A DNA stretch of 48,455 bases from an uncultured Verrucomicrobiales bacterium (GCA_913060685.1 CAJXVQ010000001.1:1-48455); one strand, 5' to 3'. Positions 26,739 through 35,450 are shown, numbered from the stretch's first letter. Numbers and translations are program-made. Notes: generated from the letters alone by a model not told the origin.

Positions 26739-26941
26739 AGTAATCTCAAGCTATTCCCGGCATCCTGAACAGAAGATGAACGAAGACAAGAAATCTACAA
26801 AAGAGCCCCTCCTCCTTCCCTCAATATCATGACCCTCCCCAATTCTCCCTCCCGCCAGACCATCCACATCTTGTATCCCAAAGCAGGGCATATAAATTCA
26901 AAGGAGTAAAAGGAACTTCACAGCAGCTCCGTAGGAAGGAC

Positions 26942-27727
26942 GTGCGTGAATCTTCGAGCAATGATGGGCTTCCCCAAACTCCGGCAAAACAAGGACAATT
27001 CTTCAATAAGAGCCTCATCACCAATCTGATCGCAATTCTCCTGGCAGTCGTCGGCTATTTTTTGGATGAGCCCTTACGTGAACCGATTTTAAACATCGGG
27101 CTTTTTGCATTCTCCGGAGCTCTCACAAATTGGCTCGCGATTCACATGCTCTTTGAAAAAGTTCCGGGCTTCTACGGATCGGGAGTGATCCCCGCGCGTT
27201 TTGAAGATTTTAAGGAAGGGATTCATCAACTCATCATGCGGCAGTTTTTCACCCGGGAGAACCTGGCACGCTTTTTTACGGGGAATGATGGGACCGAAAA
27301 CCCGGGAGTGGATCTGGTGCCCTTGCTTGATTCAGTCGACCTCGATCCCTCCTTCGAGGCCTTGAAGGCGGCGGTGATGGAATCAAAATTCGGGGGCACT
27401 CTCGCCATGTTTGGAGGAGCGGCGGCACTCGATCCCATCAAACCGGACTTTGTTGAAAAGATGAGAACCGCGATGAAAGAGATCGTGTCGTCCGAGGATT
27501 TTCAGGAGAAACTCCAGGCTCTGGTGACGGGAGGTGGCGACGATGGAGATCATTCGGAACTTCTGGACCGGGTGAACGTGATCGTTGAGAAACGCCTCGA
27601 GGAATTGACGCCCCGGATGGTGAAAGAAATTATCCAGCAAATGATCCGCGCGCACTTGGGATGGTTGGTGGTCTGGGGAGGGGTTTGCGGAGGCTTGATC
27701 GGCTTCGTTGCCAGTCTCCTGGGCTAA
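26942..27727 (+). CDS. DUF445-family membrane protein
   Basis: This 261-residue protein has an N-terminal helix (about 25-45, LITNLIAILLAVVGYFL), a second hydrophobic stretch with the family hallmark SGALTNWLAIHMLFEKVPGFYGSG, a soluble helical middle with repeated short motifs, and a C-terminal helix (WLVVWGGVCGGLIGFVASLLG). DUF445 (YheB/YjiN-like) proteins are inner-membrane proteins of unsettled role. The start is GTG; AGGAAGG lies just upstream, closer than usual. No other in-frame ATG or GTG fits. It converges with the ICMT-type gene at its 3' end. Confidence 0.83.
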   Translation: MRESSSNDGLPQTPAKQGQFFNKSLITNLIAILLAVVGYFLDEPLREPILNIGLFAFSGALTNWLAIHMLFEKVPGFYGSGVIPARFEDFKEGIHQLIMRQFFTRENLARFFTGNDGTENPGVDLVPLLDSVDLDPSFEALKAAVMESKFGGTLAMFGGAAALDPIKPDFVEKMRTAMKEIVSSEDFQEKLQALVTGGGDDGDHSELLDRVNVIVEKRLEELTPRMVKEIIQQMIRAHLGWLVVWGGVCGGLIGFVASLLG

Positions 27728-27759
27728 GACGCCGGCCGCTCTCAAGCGGGTCTCCCCTC

Positions 27760-28224
27760 TCAGTAAATCCACGGCAACAGGCGCTTTACCCGCCGGGCAT
27801 AGCTCTCGTAGTCGGAAAACTTGAGAAGCAGGCGGCGCTCTTCGTGGCGGGCCTTGGCATCAAGAAAACCCAGGGTCACGAAGGCAAGGGTTAGCCCGGG
27901 AAGGCTTCGCCACCACAGGGCCCACGCAAAAAACAGCAGGATCACGCTGGTGTAGATCGGGTGCCGGACAATGCCATAGATGCCACTTTGGACCAACCGG
28001 GCTTCCGGTAAGGGCTCGGGAAAAACCGTCCGGCTGCGGCCGAGGGAGAGCGCTCCGGCGATGCCGAAGATGGCACCGGGCACACCCAGCACCACCGCTG
28101 CGATCTTGCTCCCAAATCCATCCCAGGCGTCCGCCCAAACAGGGGCCACCGCCATTCCAGCAAGCATCAGCGCCGCCTGGACCATGACCCAGCCGCCCCC
28201 TCGTTTCCAAAATCTCCTGTTCAT
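27760..28224 (-). CDS. Isoprenylcysteine carboxyl methyltransferase (ICMT)-type membrane methyltransferase
   Basis: This 154-residue membrane protein has four predicted helices. The C-terminal half carries the ICMT/PEMT-type signature for binding S-adenosylmethionine at the membrane: G-I-Y-G-I-V-R-H-P-I-Y, then A-R-H-E-E-R-R-L-L-L and Y-E-S-Y-A-R-R-V-K-R-L-L-P. Bacterial members methylate lipids or small hydrophobic compounds; the substrate here is unknown. The ATG at 28224 gives a basic start (MNRRFWKRGG) before the first helix. An intergenic repeat copy sits just upstream. Confidence 0.85.
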   Translation of the reverse strand: MNRRFWKRGGGWVMVQAALMLAGMAVAPVWADAWDGFGSKIAAVVLGVPGAIFGIAGALSLGRSRTVFPEPLPEARLVQSGIYGIVRHPIYTSVILLFFAWALWWRSLPGLTLAFVTLGFLDAKARHEERRLLLKFSDYESYARRVKRLLPWIY

Positions 28225-28250
28225 GATAGATGGTAATTAACATAATCCAC

Positions 28251-28350
28251 CGAGAAAGCTAAGAGCCAACCGCTGAAAGCCAATCGCCATGGTGCTTAGG
28301 GCCTTTGGCTCCGAACCGATCCCCAGCTGATCGCACTGCCGGGCGTCCCA
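28251..28350. repeat. About 97-bp intergenic repeat, copy 1
   Basis: This segment starting CGAGAAAGCTAAG matches 37799-37895 at roughly 85% identity by eye, including GCCAACCGCT, AATCGCCATGGTGC and CTGCCGGGC. It lies about 78 bp before the FHA-cyclase gene. Copy 2 lies about 90 bp before the CDGSH-GltS gene. No frame is conserved between copies, so it is a non-coding element. Confidence 0.75.
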
Positions 28351-28427
28351 ATCCTTCATCTTGGGAACTGTTATAAGAATCGTTTGATGATTGCTCTCCC
28401 TACCTCAAATTCGCTATTCCTTCAGTC

Positions 28428-29330
28428 ATGAAAGGACGCTTTATCCACGACGCCGGAGGCGAATCCTTCGAGCTTGAAGAACATAGTGCCATCGGCCGCA
28501 GTCCGGATTCCGTGGTCCCGGTTGCCGATCCACGGGCATCCCGACGTCATGCCGTCATCCGGCGTCAGGATGATGGCTTCTGGTTCTTCGACCTGGGAAG
28601 TAGCAATGGCAGCTACCTCAATGGCAGGCGGGTCACCACCGCACAGCTCTTGAAAAACGGCGATATGGTCATGATCGGCAACCATCAACTCCGCTTCGAA
28701 GGGACTTCTCTACCCGCAACCCAATCGAGCGCAACCCACTCGCAACAGACCATGATCGGGGTGCAGTCAAAGGACGCCCTCATCCTGGTGAGCGACATTC
28801 AGGGCTTCACCGCGCTCTCGGAGCAACTCTCCCCCGACGAACTCGCCCCCATCATGGGCTCGTGGTATGCCGCCATCGGCCTGGTCCTCGAGGAGCACGG
28901 TGCGACTCTCGACAAGTTCATCGGCGACTGCGTCCTCGCCTATTGGCTGAACACCGCCACACCGACCCGCCTCGCCGCCATGCATGCCGCCCGCGCCATG
29001 CAAAGGGTCGCCGACGAAGTTCAGCGAGATCACCGTGAATCCCTCGCCCGGGTTGACCTGAGTTTTAAAACCGGGGCCGCCATCCACCTTGGATCGGTCG
29101 CCTATGGCGCCATCAGTGCAGGTGAATTCACCCTCTTGGGAGACGCCGTCAATATCACCTTCCGCCTGGAATCCCTCACCCGCAATATCAACAAGCCCGT
29201 CCTCGTCAGCGGCGAATTCCTAACGGGATGGGACAGCGGCCAGGCTCTCTGCGACTCCTGTGGCTCGCATCAGGTCAAAGGCCGTGCCGAACCCGTCGAG
29301 GTCTTCTCTCTCGAACGCGCACCCGAGTGA
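28428..29330 (+). CDS. FHA-domain class III adenylate/guanylate cyclase
   Basis: This 300-residue protein joins an FHA domain (about 1-92; G-R-S at 23-25, S38-R-R-H41, S-S-N60-G, L-N-G) to a class III cyclase domain (about 115-295). The two metal-binding aspartates are present (D123 in V-S-D-I-Q-G-F-T and D167 in F-I-G-D-C-V-L-A), as are the V-N-I-T-F-R-L-E-S residues that contact the transition state. FHA domains bind phosphothreonine, so cyclic nucleotide synthesis could be steered by a Ser/Thr kinase. Sigma 2 starts 19 bp after the stop and its kinase follows, so the three probably form one operon and one pathway. An intergenic repeat precedes the gene. cAMP versus cGMP cannot be decided safely. 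Confidence 0.92.
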   Translation: MKGRFIHDAGGESFELEEHSAIGRSPDSVVPVADPRASRRHAVIRRQDDGFWFFDLGSSNGSYLNGRRVTTAQLLKNGDMVMIGNHQLRFEGTSLPATQSSATHSQQTMIGVQSKDALILVSDIQGFTALSEQLSPDELAPIMGSWYAAIGLVLEEHGATLDKFIGDCVLAYWLNTATPTRLAAMHAARAMQRVADEVQRDHRESLARVDLSFKTGAAIHLGSVAYGAISAGEFTLLGDAVNITFRLESLTRNINKPVLVSGEFLTGWDSGQALCDSCGSHQVKGRAEPVEVFSLERAPE

Positions 29331-29349
29331 ACCTCTCCCTTTCCCCGAC

Positions 29350-29898
29350 ATGCCCGACTACACCCGATGGCTCAACGCCTCCACCAACTCGGGTGAAGAC
29401 GACCTCTTTGCCGGCCTTTACACCGAACTGAAGAAAATCGCAGGCGGCCGCATGGCTCTGGAACGGCAGGGCGGCACTCTCGATGCCACCGCCCTCGTCC
29501 ACGAAGCCTGGCTCCGCCTCCAGAAGTCCGCCCCGGAGAAATGGCGCGACCGCAAGCAATTCTTCGCCGCCGCTGCCGAGGCCATGCGCCGCATTCTTGT
29601 CGAATCCGCCCGCCGTCGCCTCGCCGCGAAACGCGGTGCCGGGGAGGACGCCGTCCCGCTCGATGGCCTCGATCTCCCGTCGCCCGTCGCCGATGAACGC
29701 CTCCTCGGCATCCACGAAGTCCTCGACCAACTCGCCCTCGAGGACGAACTCAAGGCCCACATCGTCAAACTCCGCTTCTTCGGCGGCATGAATCACGACG
29801 AGATTGCCGCCCTTCTCGAAATCAGCGAAAAAACCGTCCGCCGCCACTGGTCCCTCGCCAAAATCTGGCTCTACCGGGCCATGAAAAAAGAAGACTGA
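29350..29898 (+). CDS. TIGR02999-type ECF sigma factor 2 (kinase-linked)
   Basis: This 182-residue sigma factor has region 2 with TLDATALVHEAWLRL (43-57; Thr47 in place of an acidic residue) and FFAAAAEAMRRILVESARRR, and region 4 ending in NHDEIAALLEISEKTVRRHW. I chose ATG 29350 because M-P-D-Y-T-R-W-L-N-A-S-T matches the start of sigma 3 (M-A-D-V-T-R-W-L-N-A-S-T). It lies 19 bp after the FHA-cyclase stop and 46 bp before the kinase start, clearly one transcription unit. It is much closer to sigma 3 than to sigma 1. It presumably directs transcription of genes responding to the adjacent kinase. Confidence 0.95.
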   Translation: MPDYTRWLNASTNSGEDDLFAGLYTELKKIAGGRMALERQGGTLDATALVHEAWLRLQKSAPEKWRDRKQFFAAAAEAMRRILVESARRRLAAKRGAGEDAVPLDGLDLPSPVADERLLGIHEVLDQLALEDELKAHIVKLRFFGGMNHDEIAALLEISEKTVRRHWSLAKIWLYRAMKKED

Positions 29899-29944
29899 GA
29901 TTTCCTGTCCGTTTTTCCCACCCTTTCACGCGTGCCCCCTTGTT

Positions 29945-32599
29945 ATGACCACTCCCGCCCAAGACCTCTTCGCCCAGGCCCACGACCTGGATCCCGACGC
30001 TCGTGAGGCCTTCCTTGCCAAAGCCTGTGGCGACGACGCCGAACTCCACCTCGAGGTCCAGCGCCTCCTCGTCGATGCCGAGAAGGCCCAATCCTTCTTT
30101 GCGGACACCGAAGGTGCCACCATCGGCGCCGAGGAATTCGACGAGACCTACACCGAGGCCGAGGGCGACGTCGTCGGCCCCTACACCCTGCGCCAACAAA
30201 TTGGCGAGGGCGGCTTCGGCACCGTCTGGATGGCCGAGCAAAGCGAACCCATCTCGCGCATGGTCGCCCTCAAGGTCATCAAGGCCGGGATGGACACCAA
30301 GCAGGTCCTCGCCCGCTTCGAGGCCGAGCGCCAGGCCGTCGCGATGATGGATCACCCCAATATCGCCAAAGTCCTCGACGCCGGTGCCACTTCCACCGGC
30401 CGACCCTACTTCGCGATGGAGCTCGTCAAGGGCATCCCCATCACCCAGTTCTGCGATCAGCAGAAGTTTGGCCCCAAACGCCGCCTCGAGCTCTTCCGCG
30501 ACGTCTGCGCCGCCGTCCAACACGCCCACCAGAAGGGCATCATCCACCGCGACCTCAAGCCCTCCAACATCATGGTCACCCTCGCCGCCGATGTCCCGGT
30601 GGTGAAGGTCATCGACTTCGGCATCGCCAAGGCCACCCAAAACAAGCTCACCGAAAAGACCCTCTTCACCCGCTTCGAGCAGTTCCTCGGCACCCCGGTC
30701 TACATGAGCCCCGAGCAGGCCGCGATGAGTGCGATCGACATCGACACCCGCTCGGACATCTACAGCCTCGGCGTCCTTCTTTACGAACTCCTCGCCGGTG
30801 CCCCGCCCTTCGATCAAAAGTCGCTCCTCTCCGCCGGTTACGACGAAATGCGCCGCATCATCGTGGAAGACGAACCGCCCAAGCCCAGTACCCGCTGCAC
30901 CGAGACCCAAGCCAATACCACGACCGGAACCGGATCAAAGCCCAGGAAATCTCATCTCAGCCCCAGCGCCCTGAAGGGCGAACTGGACTGGATCGTGATG
31001 AAGGCCATCGAGAAGGACCGCACCCGTCGCTACGAGACCGCCAACGCCTTCGCCTCCGACATCGGGCGCTACCTTTCCGACGAACCGGTGCAAGCCGCCG
31101 CGCCAAGTTCCACCTACAAGTTCAAGAAATTCGCCCGGCGCAACAAGGCCGCCTTTTCGGTGGCCGCCGCGATGCTCGTCTTGCTCCTCGCAGGCATCGC
31201 CACCACCAGCTGGCAGGCGGTGCGGGCCACGCAAGAGGCCGAACGGGCGACCCAGGCCGAGAAAAAAGCCACCGAAGAGAGCGAGGCCAAGACCGCAGCG
31301 CTCGAGGACGCCAAAGCGACCTCGAAGTTCCTGACCGACATGTTCAAGAGCTCCCGGCCCGGCGAGGAGAAGGGCGGGCGCAAGGTCAAGGTCGCAGAAG
31401 TCCTCGATCGGGCCGCGAAGCAACTGGATGACGACACCCAAATGCTCCCGAGAACGCGCGCAGTGCTGCAGGGGGCACTTGGAAAAACCTACAATGCCCT
31501 CGGGCTCTATCCACAGGCCATCCCGCTGCTGGAACAGGTATGGAAGTACTCCCTCGCAGCCCTCAGCCCGGAGCACCCCGACACGCTCGAGGCGATGGGC
31601 AACCTGGCGATTTCCTACCAGCGTGCCGGCCACCGGGTCGAGTCGATCAAAATTTTAGAGAAGGTGTTGCTGCTCCAGCGCAAAGTGCTCGACCCGGAGC
31701 ACCCCGACACGCTCAGATCGATGAACAGTCTGGCGCATTGCTACCACGCCGCCGGCCGCTGGGACGAGGCGCTCAAGATGCAAGAAGAGTTGCTGCCGCT
31801 GTGCCTGCAGGTGAGCGGCCCGAAGCACCCCGACACGCTCGTAGCAATGGCCTCCCTGGTGGAATCCTACTACTATGTAGACCGCCGGGACAAGATGCGC
31901 AAAGTGCTCGAGGAGCTGCTGCCGTTATCCAACGAGGTGTTCAAACCGGAGCACCCCTTCACGCTCCAGGCGAAGCGCGGCCTGGCGATTTTACACTCCG
32001 ATGCCGGCCGACTGGACGAGGCGATCAAGCTGGGCGAGGAGGTGCTGGCACTTTCCCTCAAGGCGGTTGGCCCGAAGCATTTCATCACGCTCCAGGTAAT
32101 GGGCTCCCTGGCGGATTTCTACTCCGATGATGGTCGCCGTGACGAGGCGATTAAGCTGGGCGAGGAAGTGCTGGCGCTTTCCCGCGAGGTGAATGGCCCC
32201 AAGCACCACAACACGCTCTCGATGATGAGCACTCTCTCAATCATTTACAACGATGCCGGGCGAAGCGCAGACGCGATCAAGCTCGGAAAATCGGGTCTCG
32301 ATTTGCATTTGAAAGTCATTGGGGAGAAGCACCCCGACACCCTCAATGCCATGACCAACCTCGCCATCTGTTATCAAGTGGCCGACCGCCTCAAGGAGGC
32401 CATTGCCCTGGAGGAAAAGGCGCTCGGGCTGAAACGTCGGATCCTTCGGTCCGGGCATCGGAAAACGATCGAATCGATGGACAACCTCGCCACCTACTAC
32501 GAGAAGGCGGACCGCAAGGAGGAAGCAAAGCCCCTCCGCGACGAGATCGCCAAGCTCAAAGCGGACGCCGCCAAAGCAACACCCCCGCCCACAGAATGA
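29945..32599 (+). CDS. Transmembrane Ser/Thr protein kinase with TPR domain
   Basis: The 884-residue protein has a conserved N-terminal segment (1-75; A-R-D-L-F-A-like opening shared with the kinase at 42146), a kinase domain (about 79-380; G-E-G-G-F-G-T-V, Lys110, H201-R-D203, D224-F-G, SPEQ), a membrane helix (about 403-424), a charged coiled coil (428-458), and about nine TPR_10/12 repeats (about 500-860) with K-H-P-D-T-L signatures. The cytoplasmic kinase and outer TPR layout suggests a sensor. It is in an operon with the FHA-cyclase and sigma 2. A 425-bp stretch of its kinase domain is identical to the kinase at 42146, although flanks differ, which points to recent exchange between the two. 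Confidence 0.96.
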   Translation: MTTPAQDLFAQAHDLDPDAREAFLAKACGDDAELHLEVQRLLVDAEKAQSFFADTEGATIGAEEFDETYTEAEGDVVGPYTLRQQIGEGGFGTVWMAEQSEPISRMVALKVIKAGMDTKQVLARFEAERQAVAMMDHPNIAKVLDAGATSTGRPYFAMELVKGIPITQFCDQQKFGPKRRLELFRDVCAAVQHAHQKGIIHRDLKPSNIMVTLAADVPVVKVIDFGIAKATQNKLTEKTLFTRFEQFLGTPVYMSPEQAAMSAIDIDTRSDIYSLGVLLYELLAGAPPFDQKSLLSAGYDEMRRIIVEDEPPKPSTRCTETQANTTTGTGSKPRKSHLSPSALKGELDWIVMKAIEKDRTRRYETANAFASDIGRYLSDEPVQAAAPSSTYKFKKFARRNKAAFSVAAAMLVLLLAGIATTSWQAVRATQEAERATQAEKKATEESEAKTAALEDAKATSKFLTDMFKSSRPGEEKGGRKVKVAEVLDRAAKQLDDDTQMLPRTRAVLQGALGKTYNALGLYPQAIPLLEQVWKYSLAALSPEHPDTLEAMGNLAISYQRAGHRVESIKILEKVLLLQRKVLDPEHPDTLRSMNSLAHCYHAAGRWDEALKMQEELLPLCLQVSGPKHPDTLVAMASLVESYYYVDRRDKMRKVLEELLPLSNEVFKPEHPFTLQAKRGLAILHSDAGRLDEAIKLGEEVLALSLKAVGPKHFITLQVMGSLADFYSDDGRRDEAIKLGEEVLALSREVNGPKHHNTLSMMSTLSIIYNDAGRSADAIKLGKSGLDLHLKVIGEKHPDTLNAMTNLAICYQVADRLKEAIALEEKALGLKRRILRSGHRKTIESMDNLATYYEKADRKEEAKPLRDEIAKLKADAAKATPPPTE
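30269..30693 (+). repeat. 425-bp block identical to 42473-42897
   Basis: Reading the two kinase genes side by side, every base from 30269 to 30693 matches 42473 to 42897 (constant offset 12204). Synonymous and other differences begin at once on both sides (for example C at 30694 versus T at 42898). This is the pattern left by gene conversion or a very recent local exchange. Confidence 0.88.
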
Positions 32600-32748
32600 T
32601 CACCCTTGCCCTGAGCATCTTTGCCCGGGCTCAGGACCAGGCCACGACTGTAGCCGGCTTTGCCCATTGACACCCATCCCACCGTGATGATCGAATGGGA
32701 TGATCGGACGAGTGACAAGTTGAAGACCTCTTTCTGACCTCTCTCCTT

Positions 32749-32828
32749 AAAGAAGAACTTCTTTCGCAACAGTCTCCCCTAAAAAAGAAATCTTTACTTC
32801 ATCCCCCTCTAGAGAAAGAATTCTTTCT
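32749..32828. promoter_or_regulatory. Three palindromic operator-like sites before fic
   Basis: Site 1 is AAAGAAG-AA-CTTCTTT (32749-32764), site 2 is AAAGAAATCTTT (32784-32795), and site 3 is the perfect 16-base palindrome AGAAAGAATTCTTTCT (32813-32828). Their centres are 33 and 31 bp apart, about three helical turns each, so they lie on the same face of the DNA. Site 3 ends two bases before the fic ATG. The Fic protein has a C-terminal region resembling a winged helix and could bind here. Confidence 0.55.
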
Positions 32829-32830
32829 TA

Positions 32831-34012
32831 ATGAATCAGCTCCGTGTCACAGGCAGCGCCGAAACCACGACTGTGGCAGGAGAAGGAGTGGCTGCATTCG
32901 TGCCGCTTCCCTTGCCGCCGGTGGCTCCCTCGCTGGAGCTCAACGAAGCGATGCGGGAACAGATCCGCGCCGCCGAGGAAGGCCTCCGTCGATTGGAACT
33001 GGCTGGGGAGATGGTGCCTTCGCTTGACTGGTTCATCTACGGCTTCGTGCGCAAGGAGGCCGTCCTCTCCTCCCAGATCGAGGGCACGCAGGCGACTCTG
33101 GTGGATCTCCTGAACTTCGAGGCCAGGGGGAGCCACGAAGCGCCGGAGAACGCCGACATCCGGGAAGTCTGCAACTCCCTGGAAGCACTCGACCATGCCC
33201 GCGACCAGCTCCGCCGCCCGGACGGGTTGCCCCTTTCGATGCGCCTCCTGAACGAAGCTCACGCCCGCCTGATGCAGGGAGCGAGAGGAGCCGACAAACT
33301 TCCCGGCGAGATCCGTCGAAGCCAGAACTGGATCGGTGGCACCCGCCCGGGCAATGCCACCTTCGTGCCGGCCCCGCCTCACCGACTCGACGGCCTCTTG
33401 TCGGATTTTGAAAAATACCTGCATGCGGACGACGACGAACTCCCCCCGCTGGTGAGGGCAGGGCTCCTGCACGTTCAGTTCGAGACCATCCACCCCTACC
33501 TCGATGGCAACGGCCGGATCGGGCGGCTTCTGGTCATGCTCTTACTCGAGGACTGGGGGCTTCTCGCGGCCCCGCTGCTCTACCTGAGCCTGTTCTTCAA
33601 GCGGCACCGCGGCGAATACTACCGGCGGCTCGCCGCTGTTAGGACGGATGGCGACTGGGAGGGCTGGACGTCCTTCTTCCTCGAAGCCGTCGCGACGATC
33701 GCCGGGGAGGCGGTCTCGACGGCCCGCGATCTCTTCGCCCTGGTCAGTCGCGACCGGGCGCGCGTCCTGACCACTCCCGGCAGTACCGTGATCGCCGCCC
33801 GCTTGTTCGAGATGCTGCCGCAGCATCCGGTCATCACGATCGGGTCGGCGGTGACGCTGCTGGAGACCACCCGGCCGACCGCCACCAAGGCAGTGACGGC
33901 CTTGGTCCATGCCGGTGTGCTGGCGGAGACCTCCGGCAAGAAGCGCGACCGCTCGTTCGGCTATGCGGCCTATCTTGATCTGCTGAAAGTGGGGACGGGG
34001 CTCGAGCGGTAA
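32831..34012 (+). CDS. Fic-family AMPylator with own inhibitory motif
   Basis: This 393-residue protein has a Fic-N region (about 1-105), the Fic core (about 110-245) with the active-site loop H221-P-Y-L-D-G-N-G-R-I-G-R232, and a C-terminal winged-helix-like part (about 300-390). The core transfers AMP (or another nucleotide) from ATP to a hydroxyl on a target protein. The alpha-inh motif S80-S-Q-I-E84-G85 is present in the N-terminal part, so this is a class II Fic whose activity is self-inhibited until the glutamate is moved. It follows kinase 2 after 231 bp on the same strand. Three palindromes directly upstream suggest repression. The target is unknown, but the signalling genes next to it are candidates. 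Confidence 0.95.
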   Translation: MNQLRVTGSAETTTVAGEGVAAFVPLPLPPVAPSLELNEAMREQIRAAEEGLRRLELAGEMVPSLDWFIYGFVRKEAVLSSQIEGTQATLVDLLNFEARGSHEAPENADIREVCNSLEALDHARDQLRRPDGLPLSMRLLNEAHARLMQGARGADKLPGEIRRSQNWIGGTRPGNATFVPAPPHRLDGLLSDFEKYLHADDDELPPLVRAGLLHVQFETIHPYLDGNGRIGRLLVMLLLEDWGLLAAPLLYLSLFFKRHRGEYYRRLAAVRTDGDWEGWTSFFLEAVATIAGEAVSTARDLFALVSRDRARVLTTPGSTVIAARLFEMLPQHPVITIGSAVTLLETTRPTATKAVTALVHAGVLAETSGKKRDRSFGYAAYLDLLKVGTGLER

Positions 34013-34155
34013 GTAATCGAAACAGGCTCCGCTCAAAAGACAGAGAGAAAGGCCCTCTGCAGAGCGGAAGGCTGGGAACTCCGTCCTCGTCCCACCCCAT
34101 CCCTGAGGGAAACTGACAGCACCGAGTCGTAGGAATTTGCTCCGGTGGGAAAAGG

Positions 34156-34193
34156 AAAAAGCCCCCTGCCGGCAAGGTGCCGTCAGGGGGCTT
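34156..34193 (-). terminator. Rho-independent terminator for the minus-strand PEP-CTERM gene
   Basis: AAGCCCCCTG (34159-34168) pairs with CAGGGGGCTT (34184-34193), with further GGCA/TGCC pairing inside. Read on the minus strand the hairpin runs into TTTTT (34160-34156). It lies 19 bases past the PEP-CTERM gene's stop. Confidence 0.9.
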
Positions 34194-34211
34194 GGGAAAT
34201 CCTCGGGAGGA

Positions 34212-34985
34212 CTACCTCCGGCGCCGTGCCAGGAGCCATCCAAACGCGGAGACCAGCAGGACGCTCGATGACGGTTCGGGAACCGGCGTAAATGACTGAC
34301 CGGCCGTAAGCCCATCAATGTCATTTTTGACAGCCGATAATCCAACCAAATCAAAGAATCCAATGTTCGTTCCAAAAGCGCCGGCTGCGGGCGACTCCGG
34401 GGCTGACCCGAGAAAGCCCATACCGGCCACTAACTCAGTTCCTAAGAGCATTGAATGGTCTAATGACGGCCCCCCACTCGTGGTGGGAAATACGAAGGCC
34501 TGAATCGTTGGATCCGTCGGATAGGGTGCGAATGGGAGACCCAAGTCAAAAGGATCCGACATGGTCTGCGGAGCACCGTCTATTGTGACGTAGAAAAATC
34601 CAAATCCTGAGACCTCCGACAGAACCGCTTGCCCGCCGGAATCAACGACTTCAATTCCGAAAAGGTGAAGGCAACCTGGTAGAATTGGGTCAGGCACAAG
34701 AGGCGTCCCCACAACAGTTTCGGAAGTAAACGAGAAAAACGTGGATCCGTCGGGCTGGTCCGTTCTCACGGCCGAATGCCTCCCACCACCAACGACCATG
34801 GGCGGACCGGTCGTCGGAAACTCCCCCTCAATCTCACCATCAAAAAAGTTCTCCGTGTGAAAAGTGATGCTGGCTCCGTTTGCATCGGACGGATGTGCGA
34901 AGCCCGACCAGGCTACGACACCAATCAAACTCAGTTGCGAGAGGGAGGAACAAGCGAGGAACTCGCGATTAAGGATTTTTTTCAT
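34212..34985 (-). CDS. PEP-CTERM-anchored secreted protein
   Basis: This 257-residue protein starts at the ATG at 34985 (MKKILNREF), chosen because the signal peptide then begins normally; a longer frame adds 18 residues. The mature part is beta-rich, Gly/Pro-rich and without recognised catalytic residues; its order (a FFSFTSETVVGTPLVP segment, DSGGQAVLSEVSGFGFFYV and a late SFTPVPEP) is typical of extracellular matrix-type PEP-CTERM proteins. The tail V-P-E-P-S-S-S, a hydrophobic stretch, then R-R-R-R, is a complete sorting signal for exosortase. A terminator follows. It shares an upstream sequence motif with the GDSL PEP-CTERM gene. Confidence 0.88.
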   Translation of the reverse strand: MKKILNREFLACSSLSQLSLIGVVAWSGFAHPSDANGASITFHTENFFDGEIEGEFPTTGPPMVVGGGRHSAVRTDQPDGSTFFSFTSETVVGTPLVPDPILPGCLHLFGIEVVDSGGQAVLSEVSGFGFFYVTIDGAPQTMSDPFDLGLPFAPYPTDPTIQAFVFPTTSGGPSLDHSMLLGTELVAGMGFLGSAPESPAAGAFGTNIGFFDLVGLSAVKNDIDGLTAGQSFTPVPEPSSSVLLVSAFGWLLARRRR

Positions 34986-35450
34986 GATACGAATTGGGGG
35001 TTGTTTTGGTTTCTTTTGCCGGGCGCTTTTGCCCGTCATCCCCCCATGCGTATTCCGGCTAAAAAAACGGACAGTTAAGTTTCATTATTTTCGCAAAACA
35101 AAAATTACGCCTGCACACCGCGTCGAAACCCGGGGCGATATTGGGCGGAAAGATGAAGCCAAGAAAGCGCCCCGTGCTTGGGACATCTTCTCCATCAAGG
35201 TCGGGAAATCCCACAAAACATCGACTGAGAAGATATTATGAACTTCATGATCGATTATGAGGATCAATGCCCTCCGGCATAGTGTCCTGTCGTCAATCAA
35301 AACAGAAACCATGAATCCATTCACCAAACCCGCCCACTTCCTCACCATCTCCCTCACGGCCACCACCGCCCACGACAGTCTTGGTGCCTTCCTCCCTGTA
35401 GACGGTGACACCGCCAGCCCTCTGGCGCTTACTCTCCACACAATATAGTG
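34986..35450. other. Intergenic region with a short doubtful frame
   Basis: This holds the promoter side of the minus-strand PEP-CTERM gene (motif TTTTTGTTTTGCGAAAA on the minus strand near 35087-35105). A 45-codon plus-strand frame at 35311-35448 (M-N-P-F-T-K-P-A-H-F-L to T-L-H-T-I) has a weak signal-like hydrophobic stretch and ends two bases before the MFS ATG. It could be a leader peptide or the stump of a lost secreted protein; I do not call it a gene. Confidence 0.4.

Noticed and set aside
29822-30910. A 362-codon minus-strand frame across the kinase gene
   Set aside because: The plus-strand kinase has all catalytic motifs. The antisense frame mirrors it, and the same shadow appears in the other kinase gene.
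32611-32638. A CCTGAGC/GCTCAGG hairpin after kinase 2 as a terminator
   Set aside because: No T-run follows and the stem is short, so it is not counted as a terminator.
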